A stretch of 64,000 nucleotides of DNA from Microcaldota archaeon (GTDB lineage Archaea > Micrarchaeota > Micrarchaeia > Micrarchaeales > CABMGC01): the NCBI GenBank assembly GCA_021796225.1, contig JAJYOL010000004.1:41026-105025 (forward strand), in the 5' to 3' direction. The notes below the pieces were generated by a model that was not told where the DNA came from, searched no databases, and saw only the letters and a list, made by a program, of their open reading frames with translations. A program made the position numbers and the translations under genes. Positions 51,434 to 59,304 of the stretch are shown one piece after another (the stretch's first letter is position 1; each line of letters begins with the position of its first letter).

Positions 51434-51919
51434 TCATCTTTTGTATCCGAACTTTCTCAGCATGTCGTGCCTGTCCTTTACGTCCTTCTCTCCTTCAATG
51501 CCTTTCGGCCTGTAACCGTCCACGATTCCGAGAATGGCATTTCCGTGCTCGCCCTTCGCAATAACCACTTCAACCTGATTCGCAGTGGCACAATAAATGC
51601 GCTGCACTTCGCTTACTCCCTTCACGGCATTTACTATGTTTATCGGATATGCATTCTTGAAGAGCACGATGAAGGTATGGCCCGCCCCGATGTCAAACAT
51701 ATTCTTCCCTGCAAGTTTCTTCAACTCTTCATCGTTTCCATCGGTTCTGACAAGGCAAGGGCCGCTGGCTTCCGAAAAGGCCAGTCCGAATTTTATTCCC
51801 GGCACCGTTTCGACTATCTTTTCGTAAAGGTCCTCCACCGTTTTAATGAAACTTGCATGGCCAATCATGACTTGCAAGTCTTCGGTTTTTTCAATCTTTA
51901 CAATATCTATCGATACCAT
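51434..51919 (-). CDS. Adenosine-specific kinase family protein
   Basis: A 161-aa protein matching the archaeal adenosine-specific kinase family (formerly DUF355): MVSIDIVKIEKTEDLQVMIGHASFIKTVEDLYE, then GLAFSEASGPCLVRTDGND, GAGHTFIVLFKNAYPINI and ANQVEVVIA. A crystal structure with bound nucleotide is known for an archaeal relative; the physiological role is uncertain. ATG 51919 is used; the longer ORF-track start runs into AspRS. It follows AspRS by five bases. Confidence 0.9.
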   Translation of the reverse strand: MVSIDIVKIEKTEDLQVMIGHASFIKTVEDLYEKIVETVPGIKFGLAFSEASGPCLVRTDGNDEELKKLAGKNMFDIGAGHTFIVLFKNAYPINIVNAVKGVSEVQRIYCATANQVEVVIAKGEHGNAILGIVDGYRPKGIEGEKDVKDRHDMLRKFGYKR

Positions 51920-51924
51920 AAGAA

Positions 51925-53223
51925 TCACGGCGTTAATCGATCCCTGTCCCGTGGAAACATGGTGCATTCGCGTATGTTGCTGCTTCCGGTTATTTTCATG
52001 GTTATCCTTTCGAGTCCAAGACTCCATCCTGCATGCGGTGGAGCACCCATTCTGAATGCGTTTATGTAAAACTCGAAATCCTTCGGGTTAAGCCCGCGCT
52101 TTGTAAGCGCCTCTTCAAGAAGCTTTGGCAGATGTATTCTCTGTGCGCCGCTCGATATCTCCAGGCCCTTGTATATCAAATCATAACTGTTCGATATCTC
52201 AGGATCCTTTTCGTTCGGCATGCTGTAGAATGCGCGTATGCTCGTGGGATATTCCTTTATTATCACGGCTTCTCCGTATTCCTTTGTGAGAATTGCCTCA
52301 TCCTCCCGTGAAAAGTCCTGCCCGAATTCTATCCTTGAACCGTTTGCCGAGAGTTTCTTCAACGCGTCTTTGTACGCGACCACGTCTATGCTCGGTTTCG
52401 TAAGATTTATGCCAAGCGTTTCAAGGTCTTCCTTATTCGATTCGAGTACGCTGTCGATTATGGAACCGAACGCCTCCTTCAGCATGAATATTGCGTCGTC
52501 ATGGTTTGCAAATCCCATTTCTATATCCATCTGCGTGCTCTCGTTAAGATGGAATACTGTATTGTGCTTCTCGGCTCTGAATACGGGCACGGCCATGAAC
52601 ACCCTGTCCATTCCGCCTATCACGGCGAGCTGCTTGTATATCTGCGGAGATTGTGCAAGATATGCTTTTTTCTCAAAATAATCTATGCTGAACAGATCGG
52701 CTCCGCCTTCCGTTGCGGCTTCGACTATGCTTGGCGGCCTTATTTCCTCGAATTTGTTCTTCAGCGCGAAATTTCTGAATCCTCTCAATATGGAAGACTG
52801 TATGTTGAAGATCGCCGTTGTTTCTTTTCTTCTCAAATCGATGTATCTGTAATTCAATCTAACATCGATGTCGGCAGGCACCTTTCCCGTAACTTCAAAC
52901 GGTATCCCTGCCGATAGCGGATTAAGGTTTGTTACGCTTATTGGTGATAGTTCATAGCCCAGTTTTGCCTGCTGGTTCTTCTTGACCATGCCTTTGACCA
53001 CTACGACGCTCTCCTTCTGCAAATCCATTGCCTTCATGACTTCCGGTGCCGTTACTCCTTCCTTCGCGGTAACCTGCACAATTCCGCTGTGATCGCGCAC
53101 AAGAAGAAAGACTATCTTGCCTATGTTCCTGGTTTCGTGAACCCAACCTGCAACGGTGACCTCTTTCCCGTCCATATCCCCGTTAAGTTCGTTGATGTAA
53201 TGGGTCCTATATGCATTGCTCAA
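51925..53223 (-). CDS. aspS: Aspartyl-tRNA synthetase
   Basis: A class IIb synthetase of about 432 aa. The OB-fold contains VTVAGWVHETRNIGKIVFLLVRD; motif 2 is FRAEKHNTVFHLNESTQMDIEMGF and motif 3 GWSLGLERITMKITGSSNIRECTMFPRD. The start is not clear: homologues begin near RTHYINEL, which is preceded by TTG at 53223 (LSNAYRTHYI). The 30 extra residues of the ORF track (MARLQKMHYRY...) lie upstream of TATA-like TTTTAATTTA and are unlikely. First gene of the operon aspS-kinase-nth-PHP. Confidence 0.93.
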   Translation of the reverse strand: MSNAYRTHYINELNGDMDGKEVTVAGWVHETRNIGKIVFLLVRDHSGIVQVTAKEGVTAPEVMKAMDLQKESVVVVKGMVKKNQQAKLGYELSPISVTNLNPLSAGIPFEVTGKVPADIDVRLNYRYIDLRRKETTAIFNIQSSILRGFRNFALKNKFEEIRPPSIVEAATEGGADLFSIDYFEKKAYLAQSPQIYKQLAVIGGMDRVFMAVPVFRAEKHNTVFHLNESTQMDIEMGFANHDDAIFMLKEAFGSIIDSVLESNKEDLETLGINLTKPSIDVVAYKDALKKLSANGSRIEFGQDFSREDEAILTKEYGEAVIIKEYPTSIRAFYSMPNEKDPEISNSYDLIYKGLEISSGAQRIHLPKLLEEALTKRGLNPKDFEFYINAFRMGAPPHAGWSLGLERITMKITGSSNIRECTMFPRDRDRLTP

Positions 53224-53349
53224 TATAACACCGTATTTAACTCTGCATTCTAAATTAAAATACCTATTCGTAAATGCGTACCGGTAATGCATTTTCTGCA
53301 GTCTTGCCAAAAATTAAAAAATTTATGCATCCAATTGGCTTTAGGTGGC

Positions 53350-53727
53350 ATGATAACGGTGTCTTCCGTAATGAGCAGGCATATAGCGGGAGTGTCACTG
53401 AACACCAAGATCGGCGTCGTATCGGAATTGATGCAAAAATCCCACATCTCACTGGTGCCTGTTCTCGACGGTGCGATTCTGGTAGGGATAATAACAAAAG
53501 ACTCCGTAGGGGAAAATCCGAACGGCGAAATCCCTGCAGGGATGATAATGAAAACGCCGGTATTCGTGGAAGAGCATTCCGACATAGAACACGCGGTGTC
53601 AATTCTCGTTAAAACGGGTTATTCCCGTCTGCCGGTTGTAGATAATAAAAGCAATATGCGGATAACCGGAATAGTAACGTCGACCGGACTTGCCGATGTG
53701 ATAAGGAGACGGGAAGGCAAGATGTGA
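53350..53727 (+). CDS. CBS-pair protein
   Basis: A 125-aa protein of two CBS domains only (SSVMSRHIAGVSLNTKIGVV...LVPVLDGAILVGIITKDSV; IMKTPVFVEEHSDIEHAVSILVKTGYSRLPVVDNKS). Such stand-alone pairs sense adenine nucleotides and regulate partner proteins. Start 53350 has AGGTGGC directly upstream. It converges with the Alba gene, with only five bases between their stops. Confidence 0.85.
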   Translation: MITVSSVMSRHIAGVSLNTKIGVVSELMQKSHISLVPVLDGAILVGIITKDSVGENPNGEIPAGMIMKTPVFVEEHSDIEHAVSILVKTGYSRLPVVDNKSNMRITGIVTSTGLADVIRRREGKM

Positions 53728-53732
53728 CGCTA

Positions 53733-54350
53733 TTATTTCACAAGCAGTATCTCTATCGAGCTTACTTTGGATGCGGTGCCGTCCTCGTTTTCTATGGCTT
53801 CCGAATTTATCATTATATTGTCAGTGCTTGGATTTCTTGCGGTAGTTACGAACCTGTTTCTTGCAATTTCGGCAACATCGACTGCCTTGCTTATCGCATT
53901 GCCCCTGGCTTTTATCATCACATTATCCTTGCCGCTGTTGATTTGCGTTACGACCGCCAGTACGTAATTCATCGTAGGCTTCTTGCCTATCAAAACGGTA
54001 TTTTCAGCTGCATCGTTTTCTGCCGGATCGTCTTCCGTCTTTGAAAAAAGTATCTGTATCGAACTGACTTTTGAGGTGCTGCCATCCTCGTTGGATATCT
54101 CCTCGGAATTTATCGCTATCGATTCGGTGCTCGGGTCCTTCAATGTGTTTACGAATCTGTTGCGGACTATTTCGGCAACATCGACTGCCTTGCTTATCGC
54201 ATTGCCCCTGGCTCGTATCTTCACCGAATCTGCGCCGTTGTTGAATTGCGTTACGACCGCCAGTACGTAATTCATCGTGGGCTTTTTGCCTATCAAAACC
54301 GTGTTTTTGGATATTTCACCGCTTCCATTAAGAATTTTCCCCTCTTCCAT
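53733..54350 (-). CDS. Tandem (fused dimer) Alba chromatin protein
   Basis: Two complete Alba domains in one 205-aa chain: residues ~15-104 and ~116-205 each begin [20 protein letters not shown] and continue [20 protein letters not shown], and KVSSI(Q/E)IL. The GKKP lysines bind DNA or RNA in classical Alba, where the active form is a dimer of ~90-aa subunits. Here the dimer would be intramolecular, with a short acidic linker ([14 protein letters not shown]). The two halves also repeat at DNA level at a 303-base offset. Confidence 0.93.
   Translation of the reverse strand: MEEGKILNGSGEISKNTVLIGKKPTMNYVLAVVTQFNNGADSVKIRARGNAISKAVDVAEIVRNRFVNTLKDPSTESIAINSEEISNEDGSTSKVSSIQILFSKTEDDPAENDAAENTVLIGKKPTMNYVLAVVTQINSGKDNVMIKARGNAISKAVDVAEIARNRFVTTARNPSTDNIMINSEAIENEDGTASKVSSIEILLVK
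53866..54213. repeat. Internal direct repeat of the tandem Alba gene
   Basis: A 45-base block (ATTTCGGCAACATCGACTGC...) is identical at 53866-53910 and 54169-54213, offset 303 bases, within longer imperfect repeats that correspond to the two Alba domains. Confidence 0.85.
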
Positions 54351-54451
54351 ACTCTTTCACCAGACGCAAATCCCTCTTATCACTGTCATTTGTCAGATAT
54401 CCTTTGCTCAACAGGTATATTTAAGCGTTAACATGCGGCGCAAATTTGCAA

Positions 54452-55507
54452 TCACTTCTGCTGCTCTTTGCATATGGTGCTGTTCGCATAGCATATTGCA
54501 TTGCTTGCCGTCTGTGGTATTGCAAGATAATTACAGTTCACAACTACTGTGGGGACCGCAGTTATGTTGTAATATGTTGCAAGAAGTGCCTGCGCTCCTG
54601 TCACGCCCGAACTTCTGTTTACGCACGAATCAAGTTCTGTTAGGTTAAGCCCGGCAGGTTCCGATATGCTTTGCAGCGTGTTCTGCGATATGTAATCGCC
54701 TCCGTATATGCTGTTTAAGGAATCGGCGAAGCGGCTGAAGTTTTTCTGGTTTGCTGCGCACATCATGTATTTTCCAAGGTATTGTGCATTCAAGTCTCCT
54801 ACTTGATTGGCTATGTGCTGATATGAGCTTCCGAATACGGATTCTATGGAGATGTTTACTGCATTTCCATATTTCGTTTCAAGACTGCTTATATTTTCCA
54901 GGCTCTTCACAGAACCGGGTGCATAGGGATCCATGAACCAGTATATGTGCATGGGTGACTTTACGAGGCATGATGTTTTTCCACCGATTGCCACTACGCC
55001 CTGTGCAGCTACCGAATCGTAAGTGCCTATCGGGCTTGCCAATTGTATCGACATGGATGCAAGCGTGGCATTGGAATCGCGTATCAATTCATAGACGTGA
55101 TATTCAGCCCCGGTTGAAGGCAAATACGTCGGTATTTGCACGTACCATTCTTTTACAGATGGCATATACGATACGGACATTGCCGATACATTGGTATAGA
55201 ATGGAAGCAATGAAAGGGAGCTGTTTGTCTGAACATATCCTGCGAGGAACGACTTGGCCAGTGCGCCTATCTGACTTTCGTTGTAATTAGTGGTGTTGGT
55301 TACGGTACCGTTCGTTGCCGTGGAATTTTGCTGGGTCGGAATACTTACCGGTTTGTAATAAGCCGAAGTCACAAGAAGAGCAATGAGTATCACAATCAGT
55401 ATTCCAAGCGTTATGTGTATGTTGTCCAATCCGCCGAATCCGCGCACCTGTTTGACAATCATGCCCTGGTTGTTTTCCACGCTTCTCTTTTTTGACGTCT
55501 TTGCCAT
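54452..55507 (-). CDS. Membrane-anchored thioredoxin-fold protein without CxxC
   Basis: A cytoplasmic N-terminus (MAKTSKKRSVENN...), one helix (ITLGILIVILIALLVTSAYY) and a ~290-residue outer domain with sequons. The C-terminal part looks like a DsbA/thioredoxin fold: CLVKSPMHIYWFMDPYAPGSVKSLE ... YYNITAVPTVVVNC, with the cis-Pro motif AVPT. The usual active-site CxxC is replaced by DPYAPGS, although other Cys are present. It may be a chaperone or a substrate-binding relative. The start at 55507 avoids the tRNA gene upstream. Confidence 0.65.
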   Translation of the reverse strand: MAKTSKKRSVENNQGMIVKQVRGFGGLDNIHITLGILIVILIALLVTSAYYKPVSIPTQQNSTATNGTVTNTTNYNESQIGALAKSFLAGYVQTNSSLSLLPFYTNVSAMSVSYMPSVKEWYVQIPTYLPSTGAEYHVYELIRDSNATLASMSIQLASPIGTYDSVAAQGVVAIGGKTSCLVKSPMHIYWFMDPYAPGSVKSLENISSLETKYGNAVNISIESVFGSSYQHIANQVGDLNAQYLGKYMMCAANQKNFSRFADSLNSIYGGDYISQNTLQSISEPAGLNLTELDSCVNRSSGVTGAQALLATYYNITAVPTVVVNCNYLAIPQTASNAICYANSTICKEQQK

Positions 55508-55519
55508 ATGAACACCAAA

Positions 55520-55623
55520 CGGGTCCGACGGGACTTTCATTGCCTGACACATACCTGGCAATTTTGAACCCGCGACCATCACCTTAGGACGGTGCTGCTC
55601 TATCCAAGCTGAGCTACGGACCC
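55520..55623 (-). tRNA. tRNA-Arg, anticodon CCT, with probable 29-base intron in the T-loop
   Basis: The minus strand gives GGGTCCG ... CGGACCC as acceptor, D-stem GCTC/GAGC, and an anticodon loop GTCCTAA (anticodon CCT, reads AGG). The T-stem GCGGG pairs with CCCGT, but 36 bases separate its arms instead of seven. The excess contains ATTGCC-12 bases-GGCAAT, a perfect 6-bp hairpin, as expected of an archaeal tRNA intron near position 59/60. Removing 29 bases leaves a normal TTCAAAT-like loop. A TATA element (TATATATATT) lies about 30 bases upstream. Confidence 0.8.
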
Positions 55624-55819
55624 ATTTGGTTTATAGTAGAAATGAGAAAATATATATACTGCCCCATAGGTGCCGTCTGTGTGGAATTCTCTTTCAGGTT
55701 TTCCACGCTATCCAATTCGAAACGGGTTTTCTGCCATGGGTTCTGAACACCAATATTAATATTTTGATACATGTTAATAGCAAATGAACTGAATATGTTT
55801 CAAACAAAACATGGTTACC

Positions 55820-56413
55820 ATGAGCATATCCGACACGGTGCGTACGTATCTGAAAAGCAAGCCCTACACACTGGAAGCGTTGGAGAACGGGATAGTCAAT
55901 TACAGTTCCCTAGCCAGATTAATACATGACGAATTGAGGATTAAGAACTATCAGGCTATCAAGGCCGCGATAAGGAGGTATGCTCAGCACATAGCCAAGG
56001 TAAAAGGCGGCATTGAAACCCGTGCCCTGAACATTCTCAAGGAAAACAGGATGGCACTTCTTGACGGCGTTCATGTGATAATATCGCTTGAAGATTTGAA
56101 CATAGAGAATGACGCGAAGGTAAAGATAGATCAGTATTATGTGTATCTCACGCGCAAGGACGTTATCAAATCCCTTCCAAAGAAGACGAGAGAGAATCTG
56201 GTCAAAGTGCGGGATAACTGCTCCGCGGTGATAATCTACTCGGAAGAAAATATAGAAGGAGCGTCAGGTGTTATAGCGTTTATAGCATCGCTTCTTGCCG
56301 AACAGAATATAAACGTAATAGAATTCATTTCCTGCTATACGCAAACAATACTGGTTGTGAACAGGAGCGATGCGCTGCGCAGCTATGAGCTCTTATCACG
56401 CATAATAAAATAA
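55820..56413 (+). CDS. ACT-domain regulator with N-terminal helical domain
   Basis: About 198 aa. The first ~65 residues look like a winged-helix region (SISDTVRTYLKSKPYTLEALENGIVNYSSLARLIHDE). The C-terminal ~75 residues resemble an ACT domain (CSAVIIYSEENIEGASGVIAFIASLLAEQNINVIEFISCYTQTILVV), a fold that binds amino acids. Function not assigned; a feedback regulator is plausible. ATG 55811 is an alternative start. It is divergent from the tRNA-Arg gene. Confidence 0.7.
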   Translation: MSISDTVRTYLKSKPYTLEALENGIVNYSSLARLIHDELRIKNYQAIKAAIRRYAQHIAKVKGGIETRALNILKENRMALLDGVHVIISLEDLNIENDAKVKIDQYYVYLTRKDVIKSLPKKTRENLVKVRDNCSAVIIYSEENIEGASGVIAFIASLLAEQNINVIEFISCYTQTILVVNRSDALRSYELLSRIIK

Positions 56414-56430
56414 CGCGTAAATTTTAAACG

Positions 56431-56874
56431 TCAAACTCTTTGAATATCCTGAAGGTCCGAGTCCATAATATTCATTTTGAGTATGTATTCCACGTTCATC
56501 TCACTGGCATTTATATCAAGACGTATTTTCCCGTTTGTTCCAGCCACTTCCTTCGCAAGTTCGTCTATATCCCTTATCCACATTTCCTTTGCATTTTGCA
56601 TGTGCAGCGTATCTTTTACCGCAAGTTTGGGATCGTGAACCTCGGTGAATCGTCTTATCTGGATGGTTGCCTTTACTCCTCCAGTTATGTCTTCTTCTTT
56701 GCCGAATTTTACTATTTTGCCCGGTTCATTTTGCAGCATTTCTACCAGACTATTGATATATGCGACTATCGGAATCTTGTCATTTAATTGTGCAGAATAT
56801 GGTGTAGATATGTCCGAAATTTTTACGGCATTCTCGTTCTGTCTGTTTTTTCCCGTCAGATTTTTCATTGCCAT
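56431..56874 (-). CDS. Uncharacterised 147-aa protein
   Basis: No family recognised. Soluble, mixed alpha/beta, no signal peptide (AMKNLTGKNRQNENAVKISDI...). The C-terminal half has a hydrophilic helix (KEMWIRDIDELAKEVAG) and beta strands. Several ATG codons (56886, 56874, 56868) could start it. It converges with the ACT-domain gene with 17 bases between stops. Confidence 0.5.
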   Translation of the reverse strand: MAMKNLTGKNRQNENAVKISDISTPYSAQLNDKIPIVAYINSLVEMLQNEPGKIVKFGKEEDITGGVKATIQIRRFTEVHDPKLAVKDTLHMQNAKEMWIRDIDELAKEVAGTNGKIRLDINASEMNVEYILKMNIMDSDLQDIQRV

Positions 56875-56946
56875 TCTCACTACCAATAATCTTGATTAAA
56901 TCTAAATGGTTTAAAAACATTTTTCCGATTTCTGCGTCTGACGAAG

Positions 56947-58062
56947 TCAGGCGAAATCACGTGCGCCGAATATCAGATTCTCTATGAGCGTTTCTGCCGC
57001 TTTCAATTCCTGTTTGGTAATCGATTCGTTTTTCGAATGGGGCATGTTTCCTCCCCTACTCATGCATATTATATTGTCAAACTTTCCGGATATCACGTTC
57101 GCTTCGCATGTCCCGTTAAGCGAATCCAAGTTGAATTCCACGCCCGTCGCAGCAGATGCCTTCTTTGCGAGTTCTACTATCTTATTGCTTGGCTCTATCG
57201 AAAATGCCGGAGCCCCTTCTTCCTCGATTTTCCTTATCGAATAGGTACATCCTGTCTTCTCGCATGCACTGGATGCCGCGTTTTCAATTTCTACCAACCT
57301 TTCATTTATCCGGTTTTGTTCGTATGCCCTGGCTTCTCCCTTCATGACCACCTTTCCGGGAACGACGTTTACAAACGTGCCTCCGGATATGGTTCCTATG
57401 TTAAGCGTGCTTCCATCCTGTTTTTTCCCTATATCGAGCGCAGTAAGCATAATCCCTGCAGCCTTTATGGCATTTGCACCTTTCTCGGGATCCTTCGCCG
57501 CATGAACTTCCTTTCCAGTTATCTCCACGTAAAACGGCATCTGTCCGAGTGCCTTGTTTATGAATGTGCCAGTCTTGTTTGATCCGTCTACTACAAAAAC
57601 AAAATCAACGTGCTCCTTCAGATCGAGAAATCCCGCCCCCATTGAGCCGTTTTCCTCACGCGTCGTGAATGCGGCTATTATCTTTGGGTTGCCGCCTTTC
57701 TTCTTTGCCGATATTATTGCATGCATCAATGGTGCAACGGATGCCTTGTTGTCAGCTCCCAATATGCTGTTTCCATCTGTTTTTATCGTGTCCCCTTCGA
57801 TTATAGGCGTTGTTTTGCCTTGCTCTACGGTATCCATGTGTGCGAGAAACAACAGCGTATGGCCAGAACCGTCTATGGTTGCTATAAGGTTTCCCGAATT
57901 GCTGTCATTATTCTTTCCACTGTCATCGAAATGCGCGTCTATGCCTTCGGCAGCAAGCCTCTCTTTTATATAGTGACCAACATCGAGTTCGTTGCCACTG
58001 GGTGACGGTATAGATACCAATTCCATGAACGTGCTTACTACATCGTGATCTTCATCTGCCAA
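56947..58062 (-). CDS. M20-family peptidase, tripeptidase T-like
   Basis: A 371-aa zinc aminopeptidase/tripeptidase. Metal ligands appear in TLLFLAHMDTVEQGK, SILGADNKASVAPLM, FTTREENGSMGAG, VVDGSNKTG and RGGNMPHSKNE; the dimerisation domain sits between. It likely degrades short peptides in the cytoplasm. About 47 bases follow the upstream GNAT gene. Confidence 0.92.
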   Translation of the reverse strand: MADEDHDVVSTFMELVSIPSPSGNELDVGHYIKERLAAEGIDAHFDDSGKNNDSNSGNLIATIDGSGHTLLFLAHMDTVEQGKTTPIIEGDTIKTDGNSILGADNKASVAPLMHAIISAKKKGGNPKIIAAFTTREENGSMGAGFLDLKEHVDFVFVVDGSNKTGTFINKALGQMPFYVEITGKEVHAAKDPEKGANAIKAAGIMLTALDIGKKQDGSTLNIGTISGGTFVNVVPGKVVMKGEARAYEQNRINERLVEIENAASSACEKTGCTYSIRKIEEEGAPAFSIEPSNKIVELAKKASAATGVEFNLDSLNGTCEANVISGKFDNIICMSRGGNMPHSKNESITKQELKAAETLIENLIFGARDFA

Positions 58063-58109
58063 ATAAACACCTTATGCACCGCGCTGAACGGCGCTCTGCC
58101 GATTAAATA

Positions 58110-58676
58110 TTATTGGGTGTTGCGTGCAACGTTCTTCAACGCGAGAGGGTCCTGTACGAGTTCGTGGTTCTCTGCCTGAGATGCAACCGTGTATCCCAAA
58201 ACATACCACTGCCATACCTGATCATGTCCCACTGTAAGAATCTCTTCCTTCACATGCTGAGGTATCTGATCTGTACTAACCTTTGCAAAACCAAGGCTCT
58301 TCAGAACTTCTTGTCCTTTGCTGTATTCGTTCTTCAGACCTACGAATATTGCTCCAGGTTCCTTCTCATGCACCATGTCCAGAAGGTACTTCTTCAATTC
58401 CATGCTTATTCCCTTCCCGCGCTCCTCTTCCTTCACCACGGAAGACCTGAATTCATGCCATCCGGAGATGGGCCAGGTCGTAACGGCCTGGCATCCGATA
58501 ACTTCCCCACCCTCTTTCCTTGCTACCGCGACCCATCCTTTCCCGATCCATTCCCCAACCTCTTTTTCTGTAAGCGGAAGAACTGCCTTTGTTTTGTCAT
58601 ATTCTGTGTTAACGAGCTTAGCTATGCTTCCTGCATCAGCCTGTGTAGCCAAGCCTACCTTGTAACCGAATTCCAT
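58110..58676 (-). CDS. GNAT-family acetyltransferase
   Basis: A 188-aa protein. N-terminal ATQADAGSIAKLVNTEYDK and the acetyl-CoA loop region RSSVVKEEERGKGISMELKKYLL (R/Q-x-x-G-x-G/A variant, RGKGI) mark the GNAT fold. Substrate unknown. The start at 58676 is set by an excellent AGGAGG ribosome site eight bases upstream; the ORF-track start is 29 codons earlier. The neighbouring GNAT at 58810 is a diverged paralogue. Confidence 0.85.
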   Translation of the reverse strand: MEFGYKVGLATQADAGSIAKLVNTEYDKTKAVLPLTEKEVGEWIGKGWVAVARKEGGEVIGCQAVTTWPISGWHEFRSSVVKEEERGKGISMELKKYLLDMVHEKEPGAIFVGLKNEYSKGQEVLKSLGFAKVSTDQIPQHVKEEILTVGHDQVWQWYVLGYTVASQAENHELVQDPLALKNVARNTQ

Positions 58677-58809
58677 CTTGTTTCCTCCTGTATGGCGCTG
58701 CTTGAAAATCATGATATCTGTATTATACAAAGCCGAATGTCCTATATTAACTTTGCGTCGCATTTGTTATAAATTAGCCTAAATTGTATCATTTGATACA
58801 AAACTGCAT

Positions 58810-59301
58810 TCACAATATTTCGGTAAATGTTTCATATCCATGCTCCTGTGCGGTCAATGCGGCACCGTTCTCCAGAAAGAACTCCTGCGGGAGTTCGGCA
58901 TTATCGATTTTAACAAAGCCTTCTCTCTGAAGCATTCCTCTGCTTTTCGCAGCGGAATTCACAAATGCTATTGCACGCCATCCTCTATAATTCTTTCTCA
59001 AATGCCCTATGAGGTGCGTATTGATGCCATTTCCGATATGAAGGCCTCTGTATTGCTTGAGCACGATTGCAGACCTCATTTCAAGGCATTTGCTTTTTTT
59101 CCACATGTTTGCGCCTTCGTGCCCTATGATCTTCCCATCTATTGTTGCGACAAACGAAAGTCCATCGCGTATCCATTTTCTTATAGTGCTCCTTCTTACC
59201 GCCACTACCGCTCCGCTCTCATGCGCTTCGTTCTTTATCATCGTGTGTATGCTGTCCACGTCACGCAGGGTCGACTTTCTGTATTTCGGAGTTGCTGCCA
59301 T
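58810..59301 (-). CDS. GNAT-family acetyltransferase, second copy
   Basis: A 163-aa protein with LRDVDSIHTMIKNEA at the N-terminus and the acetyl-CoA-binding loop MRSAIVLKQYRGLHIGNGINTHLIGHL. It starts four bases after the argS stop. Substrate unknown; not closely similar to the GNAT at 58110 except for the fold. Confidence 0.82.
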   Translation of the reverse strand: MAATPKYRKSTLRDVDSIHTMIKNEAHESGAVVAVRRSTIRKWIRDGLSFVATIDGKIIGHEGANMWKKSKCLEMRSAIVLKQYRGLHIGNGINTHLIGHLRKNYRGWRAIAFVNSAAKSRGMLQREGFVKIDNAELPQEFFLENGAALTAQEHGYETFTEIL

Positions 59302-59304
59302 TGC

